A DNA stretch of 64,000 bases, from NCBI GenBank assembly GCA_029817715.1, contig JARUPY010000474.1, positions 1,612,001-1,676,000 of the forward strand, in the 5' to 3' direction. The position numbers and the translations under genes were made by a program. The DNA comes from Melastoma dodecandrum. Its lineage: Eukaryota; Streptophyta; Magnoliopsida; Myrtales; Melastomataceae. The notes under the pieces are model-generated. The model was given only the letters and a program-made list of their open reading frames with translations. It searched no databases and was not told the origin of the DNA. Shown here piece after piece: positions 11,149 through 22,954 of this stretch; position 1 is the stretch's first letter; every line of letters starts with the position of its first letter.

Positions 11149-14001
11149 TGTAATACCCCAAATTGGAAATAATAATAATAATAATAATATTAGATAAGAT
11201 TGCGATTTGATTTCTTTAATTCAATTCTTTGCATGATAACGTCAAGTGATTTCCTTTCAAAACATGCCTTATCGTATTCATCTTACAATTAGAAAAAAAT
11301 CAATCACATTCTCTAAATTCCCCAATCAAATATCCATTCATCCAAGTAAGGCAACCCCAGATTGTTGGGAAGAATTGGGGGAATCGTTACTTATGTCCCT
11401 CACCCAAAAAAAAATCAATTATATAGGGACATCACAGACACATCAGAGGACACAGACGCTTCCACTTCAGAGAGACGCTCCACCCCTCAGAGATTCTTCA
11501 GCACTCCCTCCAGAGTTGGTTCCGCCCTCTCCATCCAGTGACCCCACGATAGGTCTAGCCATGCCCCCGGAGACCCCAACCAACTAGACCGCGAATAACT
11601 CAACGCAGCTTCACAAATCGATGGTCGTGGCAAGGACAAATGATGGCTGCCCCGAACGACTCCCGGCGTCCTCCCCTCGTCGTCTCCGTGAATCCGCTCA
11701 AGGAACTCGCCCCGGCATCTAGGATCTGCCTTCCCTCGTCCAAAGACGAGGGGGACTCAACTACCACCTTTCATAGCCTCGTAACTCCGTTGAAGTGCGC
11801 CCTTTTGCTTTGACGTTTTCTAGTTTGCGTAGGTGCAAGGGTTGGACAGCCGACAACCAACTCCCGGAGACATCCTGTGGTCGCACAAACAGGCCAAGAC
11901 TCCCACATCCTCTCCCCTTCATATGTCCTGGCATGTTGGGACATGTCGTATCCCCTCCATCGAGCCAAAATAGCTCGGTAAATGCGAACATGCCTCGGAT
12001 CTACCTGCGCAATCTTTGCTTTTTCTGCATATCTTTCTGTGTACTTGTCGGAATCGTGCGAAACCACTTGCATTTGATTCCTAACTTAAATATGGTTCTA
12101 AGGACAACAACCAAGTTCAATTTGAGTTCGTACCCAAGGAGTTTGGAATAAAAAATTATACTGGTTGCAAACAACCGAGTTTCGCACATTTGGATATGTT
12201 CATTTACATTTTCGCCATATGTGGAACTTCAAATATATTCTAGACATGTCACACTAGCTGTATATGATGTTTCATGTACAAAGTTTTAGTAGTTTTAAAA
12301 CTATATGGCATTTACACATGAATGGAGTGTTTTCGAAGAACCCAAACATCCCTAGGTTCGGGTCTGCATGACGACAGTTCGCTCTTTCACTCATAACTTT
12401 CTTTCTGAAACTCTTATTGACCTAAAACATATTCCATTAGATTCCTGACTTAAAGAGCTTTGTTTTGAGTATAAGTAGGTTCATTTTTATGGACTGAACT
12501 AAAAGTTATATACGTTTTTCTGAGAGGCGGTTAAACTGTCAAAGGTCCGGATCTGCATGTTGGTCCTTTACTCTTTCACTCATAACTTTCTGTCTAGAAC
12601 TTATATTGACCTAAGACATGTGCCATTAGATTCCTAACTCAAAGAGCTTTGTTTTGAGTATAAGTAGACTCATTTTCATGAACAGAACTAAAAGTTATAC
12701 ATGTTTTTCTGAGAGGCATCAAATCTGTCGAAGGTTCAGATCTGCATGTTGGTCCCTTACTCTTTCATTCATAACTTACGTTCTATACTTCGTATCGACA
12801 TGAAACTTATACTATTGGATTCCTAGCTTTGTACATATCTCTCATTTCCTTTGTTTTGTATGTAAAACAACGAGAAATTCATTACCAAGGGACATCCATT
12901 TTTTGACATCACTGAAGATCAATATCAACGGGACACACAACGCCCCGTTATCTTCCGACATCACGGAAGATCGACATCAACGGGCCACACAACTCCTTGT
13001 AAGTCTCATTCCGACTTACAATAGTTAATTTTAATTGTTTCAAATATTCAATTAGAATTTTCCGACCACTGCATTCCGATTTGATTTGTATGAAAATCAA
13101 TCGAGCTTCACGAAAGTTCGACAAAACGAATTTCGAAGACTGGAAGCGCGCGAGGAAACCCATGGTGGAAGCACATCTTGAAAGCGGCCTCAACTGACGA
13201 GCCCGACCGATGTAAAGCCATCCTGACGGGCCTCAGGTACATGAGAGAGGTGCGGGCCTCCCTTTTTTTCATTATTTCCACATGTAATGGGCCGTTGGCC
13301 CAAGTGCATAGGTCAACGGTCACCATCCTTCCCCGCCTCCTTTGATCTCAATAATTGTTTGTGCTTGTCCGCATGCCTTAGGCTCATAGGTTTATCATCG
13401 CATGTTGTTTGTAAAACAAATAAACATGAGTTCGGGCCCAAAAAGCACGACTCGGGTCCAATGCCCGTAAAATAGATACATGAATCCGTAGTGATGCCCG
13501 GATCGGGTCCAACACCCGTTAACCAAAAGCAAACTTTTAGAGCAAACGCCACCTTTTCGCATGTTTAAATGTAAGAGTTAGTAATTAGGGATCCCCGAAT
13601 CCTATTCTGGTTTTCCGACTTAGACCAATTTTCAAAAATAAGTTGGTGGCGACTCCGTAATCGTTTACCTAAGTTAAACAACATTTTAACGAAGCCATTT
13701 TGGATGAGGGACTGGCGACACGAACCGCTCCGGATTTCTCCCGAAAATTTCTTCTTCGGATCATGCTCCGCCTTTCGCTCGCCGCCTCTTAGGAAAACAG
13801 AGACGGTCGGCGTGACGTCGAGGGCCGTCGACCGGATTGGGCCCAGCGTTAGGAAATCTAGGGAGGGATCACCCGATTCCCTTCCGCAGCGTCCGACGCT
13901 CGAGTCGTGACGTCGACCGGATTGGGCCTTGGGGGAGCGGGCCCGAATCCTCGGGTCGTCCGAACCGCCGCGCGCGTGCTAGGCCGAAAGGCGCGCGTAC
14001 A
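11149..14001 (+). repeat. 5' LTR
   Basis: Begins TGTAATACC and ends GTACA just before the primer binding site. It matches 19414-22255 along its length with scattered substitutions and small indels. Near 13812-13850 it carries an extra segment resembling its own sequence at about 13907-13928 that is absent from the other LTR. Confidence 0.9.
12364..12800 (+). repeat. 189-bp tandem repeat inside the 5' LTR
   Basis: The landmark CTCTTTCA(C/T)TCATAAC recurs at about 12382, 12571 and 12760, a spacing of 189 bp. Between landmarks the units share a block with AAAGAGCTTTGTTTTGAGTA and a TTTTTCTGAGAGGC block. The same array is present in the 3' LTR (about 20640-21080), so it predates insertion. Confidence 0.85.
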
Positions 14002-14008
14002 TCCCGGA

Positions 14009-14026
14009 TGGCGACTCCGCTGGGGA
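14009..14026 (+). other. Primer binding site complementary to tRNA-Arg
   Basis: TGGCGACTCCGCTGGGGA starts 7 bases after the 5' LTR. It is the reverse complement of the acceptor/T-arm end of plant tRNA-Arg(ACG) with CCA, as I recall that tRNA. It is not a tRNA gene: there is no cloverleaf around it. Confidence 0.8.
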
Positions 14027-15900
14027 CTCCGCATGTGGATTCTTTTCTAACGCTCTTACATTTTCAATCCACATGCGGAGAGGAGTTCTTGTTTGCACAT
14101 TTCTTTGCTTGGCTCGGTGCCCTTTGTCTGCCCTCATGGTTGTGTTTGTTTACCGCTTACTAGGCATGTCTAGGAGTGCCCGAACCTGGGGCTAGAATTT
14201 TTAGGGGTGTCCCCAAGAGGCCCAGCCTACTGCTCTTTGCGGTATGGTTTTTGACCGGGGCCCGCCTCCCTTAGTCCGAGGGAGGTTTAGAAGCCTTCAT
14301 TCGAGAGTCTAGTATTGTTTGTCCACTACAGGTACCAGACGCCGCATATACATTTGTTTGTTACTAAGTGACTACTACCTGTGCAGGAACAGGTCTCAGG
14401 TACGCTTTGCCTGCGATAAACTGTAGAGCTAACACTACTTGTTTTGCAGCGGTTTGGGTTAATCATAGAGGACTTCAAGAATCCTCTTTTCTCCCTCCCT
14501 ACCTATTTATTGCTTAATGCATTCATGTATTCACATGACCACATGAGTGTATGTTCGATTGCAGTAATTACATTATCATGTCATTCACAGTAATCGCTCC
14601 ATTGCATCACTACTTCTCATTTACAATTGCAGTTACATAATGCATACTTTTCTGCATATACGAGTGCGATTAAGTGTCATCACAAATTTATCATGCATCG
14701 ATTACATTATTGCATGATACTAATCCAAACATTCTCTCTATTTTCCTTCCGAGGTATAATTCTTCAACATGGCTCCTCGAACGGGACTAAGGACAAAGCA
14801 TGACATTACAAATCTACAAGCACAAGAATGCCAATGATTTATCGACGACTACCAAGGCCCAAAGTCGAACATCTAACAACATGATGACCAAAGTTTCCAT
14901 TACGGCTACCAAGGTCCAAAGCCGTGCGTCAAACGACATGAGCCCAAAGTGATATCAACGGCTAGCAAAGTACAAAGACAAGCACGAACACCAAAGATCA
15001 CCCAACGGCTACCAAAGTTCAAAGTCGAATCTACAATAACGTGAACACCCCAAGGAGGTTACATCTCACCAGCCAACATCAGTCAACATCGGAGCTAATG
15101 GCGAGCCCATATCCACAGACATGTTCAGATCAGACACGCCGGGAACATCACGCCCCTAATCATCAATCGCCACAACTTCGGCACCAACAGAAACATCATT
15201 CCAAACACGGGCAATTCCCCAGTTTACAACTCAACAACACAATCCAGCACAAGGGGCAAACCCCATCATTCACACCGCATCGCGAGATCAGGATAACTGC
15301 GAGCAATCAACCCCCAAATACGAACACTTCATTCAACCTCATCGTTTCTCCGACAACAAGAACTTGACGAATGCCGGATCCACAACATCCCAACGACAAA
15401 AACATGAACATGGATCAGATTCTTCAAGCGACGGCGAACACATAGCGCAACTGGCATTAGAAGCTCCCATTCGCTCTATTCGCCTTCTAACAGTTCAAAA
15501 CATACATGATGAACTTACCGATATTTAAACTGCTAACACCAAGGCATCCATTTTATCTCGCAGGTACAAGATGACTCGTCTGGGGCTCACATAACAGCTT
15601 ACCAATACCAAAGAACATGATGTCTACCAAACGACAACGCATACTTCGACTGGGGCAATTCCCTTTGAATTCCCTACGGCACCCAAGCGGTCATCCCGAC
15701 AGTAGTCAACCACCGACTCTCACCAAAGAAAAGATGAGAAGGTCAGTCACCGCATCACTCATTGACGAAAAACAAGCACTTCGACCCACTACATGAGTGG
15801 CCAATCCCCACCCAAGCCCACGGCATGGCTTTATCGACTTTGCACATTCACGACATTCAACCGAAGATCAATCATCTTAACAGAGAGAACTGTCATAAGC
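14027..15900 (+). other. Retrotransposon internal region, non-coding 5' half
   Basis: No retroviral motif is found. From about 14830 to 15030 a loose repeat recurs around the phrase GGCTACCAAGGTCCAAAG and its variants. The longest open frame here (15041-15367) has no gag-like features. Confidence 0.6.
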
Positions 15901-18010
15901 AATCGATGTAGGCGTTCTTCGACGTTAGAGTCACATGAAAGGGAGTATTCGTTCTTTGATTAATACTTCCCTATTTGTGAAAGTAAGTTACATGAGCTCA
16001 CTTATCTTAGCCCTTGTCGCATGTTGACTAAGGCGTGGGTGGCAGGGTGGTAAAGTTTCGAGCCAAAGCCTTGAAACAGTTTTGAACCAAAGTTCAAAAT
16101 ATCCTTCATTGTCAACAAAACGACAATCTACATGAAAGGGAGTAATCGTTCCACAACTAATACTTTCTCTGCAGAACAGGTTACATGAGCTTACTTGTTT
16201 TGCCCTTCGGCTTGTCTCATAGGTACATGAACATTCTAGGCAGACGACGAAGGCGAGGGTGGTAGGGTGGAAAAGTTTCGAGCCAAAGTTTCAAAACAAC
16301 CTTCGTTGGCAAAACAACGACGACGACAACACGAGAACAATCCGGGGCAAATTCCGAGCGATCCTGGGGCAAATCCCCGACCGATCCTATGGCAAATCTC
16401 CAAGCGATCGTAGGGCAAATCCTCGACCGATCCTGAGGCAAATCTCCGAGTGATCAAGGACATATCTCCGAGCGATCCTGGGGCAAATCTCTAAGCTATC
16501 CTTGGACAAGACTGAGCAATCTTAGTTAATTCTTCGTTGACGAACCAACGAATCACATGAAAGGAGTACATGAGCGTCCTAGACAGACAATCAAGACAAT
16601 CAACGAATTTTGAACCTGGTCTTCAAAACAACCTTCGTCAGCAAATTTCTTTATATCCCCAGGGAGTCAACTGGGGCAACCGACAATAAACATGAAAAGG
16701 GAGTAACACACAATTATTACTCTCTTCATCAAGCTAAATGAAATTACATGAGCCGATTTCATTAACGTCATTTGTCTCGTGGGCACGTACAAGAACTCCT
16801 CACACGAATGGTACACAACTCCTATGACAAATGCGAGGGTGGCAGGGTGGCAAAACTTCAAGCCAAAGTCTTGTCGCAATTTCGTCAAATCCTTCGATTC
16901 CTACGGACGAAGATGCCCTGACGAAATTATACAAAGGGAAGTATCAAAGCTCCACTTCACCTTTCTTATAAATGAAATTACATGAGCAAATTTCATTTCT
17001 ACTCTAAAAGAAGCAAGTTGCACGAAGACACTTGTTTTCTTGTCATCTGTTTGATAGGTACATGAGCAACCTTATACAACGGATACAAAACCAGAGTAGC
17101 CACTTCGTCAAACCTTCGATTCCATCGGACGAAGACGCAATGACGAAACCTTACAAAAGGGAAGTCCCAAAACCCTATACTACTTTCCCTTTCTTATAAA
17201 TGAAATTACATGAGCAAATTTCATTTCTACTCTAAAAGAATCATGTTACACGAAGACACTTGTTTTCTTATCATTTGTTTGATAGGTACATGAGCAACCT
17301 TATACAACAGATTCAAAACTAGAGTAGCCATTTCGTCAAACCTTCGATTCCAACGGACGAAGATGCAATGGCGAATCCATACAAAAGGGAAGTATCAGAG
17401 CTCTACTTCGCCTTTCATATAAATGAAGTTACATGGGCAAACTTCATTCTTACTTTAAAAGAAACAAGTTACATGAGCTCACTTGTTGTCCGCCCTTTGG
17501 CGAGTGTAGGTACATGAACATCCTACATTACGAACAAAGGCGTGGGCGGTCAGGTGGAAGATTTCGAACCAATGCTTCGAGATTGCCTTTGTTGTCACCA
17601 AGGATGATCATATCGAAATGGAGTATCATCTACAATACTCTCTAACCAATTTCTTATCATTTCCGAGACGGAGTCATACCTCCATTTCCCCAGCTGGAAT
17701 CGGTTACAAACACCGCATTCCTCAACAAGAGTAGAATATACAAGCATATTCTTTCTGAACGACCATCGAGATGGGCATATTCATCTCATATCCCTAGCGA
17801 ATACCCAACTTTATTATAATCTCCGCAAGCGAGAGTCGAAGTACATGAGCTAACTTCACCTCCATCCGTTGTCAACTGTGTAGGCACATGGACTCCGCAC
17901 AGTACGGTACAAACTCTTAGGCAACGACGTGGGTGGTCGGGTGGAAGCTGTTCCAAGTCTAATCTCAAGGGCCATGACTGGGGCATGAAAGTGCAAATGC
18001 TTTCCCCGCG
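15900..18010 (+). repeat. Degenerate tandem array in the retrotransposon internal region
   Basis: Seven or so imperfect units of roughly 200-270 bp recur. Each is marked by ACATGAAAGGGAGTA-like sequence, a stretch with TTACATGAGC, a TAGGTACATGA motif and GGTGGCAGGGTGG(A/T/C)AA. Unit starts are near 15935, 16130, 16690, 16935, 17160, 17385 and 17610. The position between the (missing) pol region and the 3' LTR is where Tat/Ogre-type elements often hold tandem repeats. Confidence 0.75.
16339..16505 (+). repeat. 23-bp minisatellite, about seven copies
   Basis: Consecutive variants of GATCCTGGGGCAAATCCCCGACC run through this stretch, nested within the larger tandem array. Units differ at a few positions and one is shortened. 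Confidence 0.85.
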
Positions 18011-19400
18011 AAGCTTGCACAAGAACACCACCTTAATATGACATCTCCAAAGAGGTTTGCGTACCGAAACCTATTCAATGCTTAAGCATTTTGTGCCATT
18101 TTGCATACAATTTTAAAAGATTTTTGACAATAAGAATGCTTCTGAGCAAGAATGGAGAAGGCAAGCTCATTCCTAAACACTTACCCAAAGAGATGAGTGC
18201 AAACACCATGAGGGTTCACATGCATTCGTCTGGGCGGACAAAGAATCCTTTGACGAAAGATGCTTAGACCGGGATGAGATCGAGCATTTATTATCTATCC
18301 CAAACATGGACATGACCATTGCTAGCCCTTCCGAGCCAAAGTCAAAGTTTCTACACACACTAGTCCCACCGAGTCTAAGGATCGCCTTACATCGAGGTTA
18401 ACGGAGATCCTGTATTTAGAAACTGGAAGCGACGGACCACAAAGGCGACACTTCCTCAAGGTTCAAGCGAAGAGGTACCATCAACAGACGTGCTTGCTAG
18501 TTGACTTGTACCCAGGAATGAAAACCTCCAACAATTCTACAAGACGTACAAATCCTCAAGGAGTCCAAAGCAGGTCTAAAAAGATCAACAGAGAAGAAAA
18601 TGGGGCAAATCCTCATAACCGTCAAGAAATATAAATCCCTAAGGAGTCCAAAGCATCTCCAACAAGGTAGAAAGAAAGAAAGAAAGCAGCGCAAATCCCT
18701 TACGATTCAACAAAGAAAAAGCAAAATCAGCGTAATAACCAAAGTCATCTAGAGCAGAGTGCAAGAAAAAGAAAACAAAAGAGCAAATTAAAGCACCAGG
18801 GCCGACATGAACGGTCGCAAAAGCAAAGGTGCTATCTCCCGGACAAAACGAGGAGAAGACACTCCCTAAAGCAGATTACCAAAGCTTTGGTTGATCGTCC
18901 ATTAGTCCCCAACGACATGTCTCAACGGGTCTGCTGTCTGGTATATGGAGAATTCGCTTGGACGGTGGAACCTCTGTGGTACAACAGCTTCCGGTGAGGT
19001 CCTTAGACTCATTCCTTCAAAATGACAAATTCAGATTCTCTATCCAAAGGCCTTATGCCAAAGCCATATTACAACCCACAAAAAGACTCCTTCGACTGGT
19101 ACATGAGCATATAAGTCAAGGGAATTCTAAAATCCAACCGTGACAGGTTTCGGAATACGAGCGAGCCCATATAAAAGACAAAAGCCCTCCTCTGTTCTCG
19201 CTCAGAAGTGATCCAAATAAGCTTCATCAAATAAATCATGACCTGCATGAGTGTTGTGATCGCACATATTTCATCACCCCCCGTATTTCACGGGGTCTCG
19301 TTGATTAGATCCCAAAGTACAGGTCTATCAAGAATACCTGATCCACAATTTGGTGTATTAATGAAGTCTTTGCGAGAAAATCCTTTCCAGATTACCTCTC
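18011..19400 (+). other. Retrotransposon internal region before the 3' LTR
   Basis: Purine-rich non-coding sequence. No envelope-like or other open reading frame with family resemblance is visible. Confidence 0.6.
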
Positions 19401-19413
19401 AAAGAGGGGCAAC
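19401..19413 (+). other. Polypurine tract candidate
   Basis: AAAGAGGGGCAAC lies immediately before the TG of the 3' LTR, the expected place for the plus-strand primer. It is not pure purine, so the exact primer end is uncertain. Confidence 0.6.
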
Positions 19414-22255
19414 TGTAATACCCCAAATTGGAAAAAATAATAATAATGATATTAGATAAGATTGCGATTTGATTTCTTTAATTCAATCCTTTGCATGATC
19501 ACATTAGCTGATTTCTTTTTAAAGCATGCCTTATCGTATTCATCAGACAATCCTACAATTAGAAAAAAATCAATCACATTCTCTAAATTCCCCAATCAAA
19601 TATCCATTCACCCAAGTAAGGCAACCGCAGATTGTTGGGAAGAATTGGGGGAATCGTTATCTAATGTCCCTCACCCAAAAAAAAAATCAATTATATAGGG
19701 ACATCACAAACACATCAGACGACACAGACGCTTCCACTTCAGAGAGACGCTCCACCCCTCAGAGATTCTTCAGCTCTCCCTCCAAACGTTGGTTCCGCCC
19801 TCTCCATCCAGTGATCCCAAGGTAGGTCTAGCCATGCCCACGGAGACGCCCAACCAACCAGACCGCGAATAACTCAACGCAGCTTCACAAATCGATGGTC
19901 GCGGCAAGGACAAATGATGGTTGCCTCGAACGACTCCCGGCGTCCTCCCCTCGTCGTCTCCATGAATCCACTCAAGGAACTCGCCCCGGCATCTAGGATC
20001 TGCCTTCCCTCGTCCAAAGACGAGGGGGACTCAATTACCACCTTCCGTAGCCTCGTGGCTCCTTTGAAGTGCTCCCTTTTGCTTTGACGTTTTCTTGTTT
20101 GCGCAGGTGCAAGGGTTGGACAGCCGACAACCAACTCTCGGAGACATCTCGTGGTCGCACAAACAGGCCAAGACTCCCACATCCCCTCTCCTTCATATGT
20201 CCTAGCATGTTGGGACATGTCGCAGCCCCTCCATCGAGCCAAAATAGCTCAGTAAATGCGAGCATGCCTCGGATCTACCTGCGCAACCTTTACTTTTTTC
20301 AGCATATCTTTCTGTGTACTTGTCGGAATCGTGCAAAACTTGCATTTGATTCCTAACTTAAATATGGTTCTAAGGACACCAACCAAGTTCAATTTGAGTT
20401 CGTACCCTAGGAGTTTGGAATAAAACATTATACCGTTTGCAAACAACCGAGTTTCAAACTTTTGGATATGTTCTTTTACATTTTCATCATACGTCGAACT
20501 TCAAATTTATTCTAGACATATCACACTAGCTGTATATGATGTTTCATGCACAAATTTTCAGTAGTTTTAAAACTACATGGCATTTACACATGAATGGAGT
20601 GTTTTCGAAGAACCCAAACATCCCTAGGTTCGGGTCTCCATGACGACAGTTCCCTCTTTCACTCATAACTTTCTTTCTGAAACTCTTATTGACCTAAAAC
20701 ATATTCCATTAGATTCCTGACTTAAAGAGCTTTGTTTTGAGTATAAGTAGGTTCATTTTCATGGACTGAACTAAAAGTTATATACGTTTTTCTGAGAGGC
20801 AGCAAAACTGTCAAAGGTCCGGATCTGCATGTTGGTCCTTTACTCTTTCACTCATAACTTTTTGTCTAGAACTTATATTGACCTAAGACATGCGCCATTA
20901 GATTTCTAACTCAAAGAGCTTTGTTTTGAGTATAATAGGCTCATTTTCATGAACCGAACTAAAAGTTATATACGTTTTTTTGAGAGGCATCAAAACTGTC
21001 GAAGGTTCAGATCTGCATGTTTGTCCCTTACTCTTTCATTCATAACTTACATTCTATACTTCGTATCGACATGAAACTTATACTATTGGATTCCTAGCTT
21101 TGTACATCTCTCTCATTTCCTTTGTTTTGCATGTAAAATAACGAGGAATTCATTACCAAGGGACATCCATTTTTTGACATCACTGAAGATCAATATCAAT
21201 GGGCCACACAACCCCTCGTTACCTTCCGACATCACGGAAGATCGACATCAACGGGCCACACAACGTCCCGTAAGTCTCATTTCGACTTACAATAGTTAAT
21301 TTTAATTGTTTCAAATATTCAATTAGAATTTTCTGACCACTGCATTTCGATTTGATTTGCATGAAAATCAATCGAGCTTCACGGGAGTTCGACAAAACGA
21401 ATTTCGAAGACTGGAAGCGCGCGAGGAAACACATGGTGGAAGCACATCTCGAAAGCGGCCTCAACTGACGAGCCCGACCGATGTAAAGCCATCCCGGCAG
21501 GCCTCAGGTACATGAGAGAGGTACGGGCCTCCAGTTTTTTTCATTATTTCCACATGTAACGGGCCGTGGGCCCAAGTGCATAGGACCACGGTCACCATCC
21601 TTCCCCGCCCCCTTTGATCTCAATAATTGTTTGTGCTTGTCCGCATGCCTTAAGCTCATAGGTTTATCATCGCATGTTGTTTGTAAAACAAATAAACATG
21701 AGTTCGGGCCCAAAAAGCCCGGATCGGGTCCAACGCCCGTAAAATAGATACATGAGTCCGGAGTGATGCCCGGATCGGGTCCAACAACCGTTAACCAAAA
21801 GCAAACTTTTAGAGCAAACGCCGTCTTTTCGCATGTTTAAATGTAAGAGTTAGTAATTAGGGATCCCCGAATCCTACTCTCGTTTTCCGACTTAGACCAA
21901 TTTTCAAAAATAAGTCGGTGGCGACTCCGTAATTGTTTACCTAAGTTAAATAACATTTTTACGAAGCCATTTTTGATAAGAGACTGGCGACACGAGCCGC
22001 TCCGGATTTCTCCCGAAAATTCCTTCTTCGGATCATGCTCCGCCTTTCGCTCGCCGCCTCTTAGGAAAACAGAGACGGTCGGCGAGGGCCCGAGCAGGCC
22101 CAGTTAGGAGTCCAGGGAGGGATCACCCGATTTCCTTCCGCAGCGTCCGACGCTCGAGTCGTGACGTCGACCGGATTGGGCCTTGGGGGAGCGGGCCCGG
22201 ATCCTCGGGTCGTCCGAACCGCCGCGCGCGTGCTAGGCCGGAAGGCGCGCGTACA
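19414..22255 (+). repeat. 3' LTR
   Basis: Homologous to 11149-14001 throughout, with the same TG...CA ends. It ends in CA at 22254-22255 and is followed by GTACG, the second copy of the target duplication. Confidence 0.9.
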
Positions 22256-22954
22256 GTACGAAACAGCGCGTAATTTTATTTGGACCCCTTCGTAAAAGTA
22301 CGAAAGGGCTTTTTACTTTTGTACAGGTCCTTTCATAAAGTAATAATGAACTTTGTACTTTTTTACGGGCTTTTCGTACTATAGTACGAAATGATTTGTA
22401 CTTTACGAATTGATTCATACTTTTGTACAAAATAGTAAATGTCGTATCGTAAAGTACAAGTACAAAGTTTGTATGAAGGCCAGCGGAATTTTACGAAACA
22501 TATTTTGTACTATAGTTTGAAATATGTTCCGTAAAGTACAAAGTTTCAATAAGGTTTCCTCAACCTAGCTCCTATCAAAAAACCTTGAATTCGGGTACCA
22601 TTTTGTACCTTCGTCTCACGTTGGGGACAAATGGAGGAAACCCTAATTGTAAATGGGACAAATTTAGAGAATTTAGAAATTTATAAAATAGTCCCCGAAT
22701 TCAAAGTTTTTGTACAGGACCTAGGTACGGGAAACCCCGTTGAAACTTCATACTTTACGACATGGCTCATGCAAAAGTATGATACAACCTTTACCGTTTC
22801 GTACAAAAGTACGAACCAGTTCTTAAAGTATGAATTTTTTCATATAAAATTACGAAGCTTAAGACACGAGTTTATATTGTAGTACGAAACACTTCGTAAA
22901 GTACGAAACAATGCGCTACTGTTTCGTATTCACGAAATCTTCCGTTTACGGAAG
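22256..22954. mobile_element. Palindromic GTACGAAA-motif element, main part
   Basis: About 700 bp are filled with direct and inverted copies of GTACGAAA, CGTAAAGTAC and TTTTGTAC. They include one perfect 20-base palindrome at 22372-22391. The left edge AGTACGAAACAGCGCG is mirrored at the right end (about 22900-22930, reverse complement AATACGAAACAGTAGCGC). No transposase is encoded. The design, subterminal repeats dense in short palindromes between terminal inverted repeats, resembles the GC-rich foldback family elsewhere in the window, but the motif is different. I regard it as a non-autonomous DNA transposon of unknown superfamily. Confidence 0.65.

Larger units (their letters stand above)
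11149..22255 (+). mobile_element. Full-length, coding-free LTR retrotransposon (LARD-type, possible Tat/Ogre-lineage derivative)
   Basis: The element is 11,107 bp. LTRs of 2,853 bp (11149-14001) and 2,842 bp (19414-22255) both start TGTAATACCCC and end GCGCGTACA. Flanking 5-mers GTATG (11144-11148) and GTACG (22256-22260) fit a target duplication with one transition. A primer binding site, TGGCGACTCCGCTGGGGA (14009-14026), is the complement of the 3' end of plant tRNA-Arg plus CCA. The 5.4-kb internal region has no gag, protease, reverse transcriptase, RNase H or integrase motif, so the element must have moved with enzymes supplied by an autonomous partner. A tRNA-Arg primer and tandem repeats before the 3' LTR recall Tat/Ogre elements; this lineage call is inference. 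Confidence 0.9.

Noticed and set aside
14009..14026. Possible tRNA-Arg gene
   Set aside because: Only the 18-nt complement of the 3' end is present, 7 bases after an LTR; no anticodon or D arm, so it is a primer binding site.
15900..18010. CRISPR-like array
   Set aside because: Units are long, diverged and without short identical repeats separated by unique spacers; this is a plant retrotransposon tandem array.
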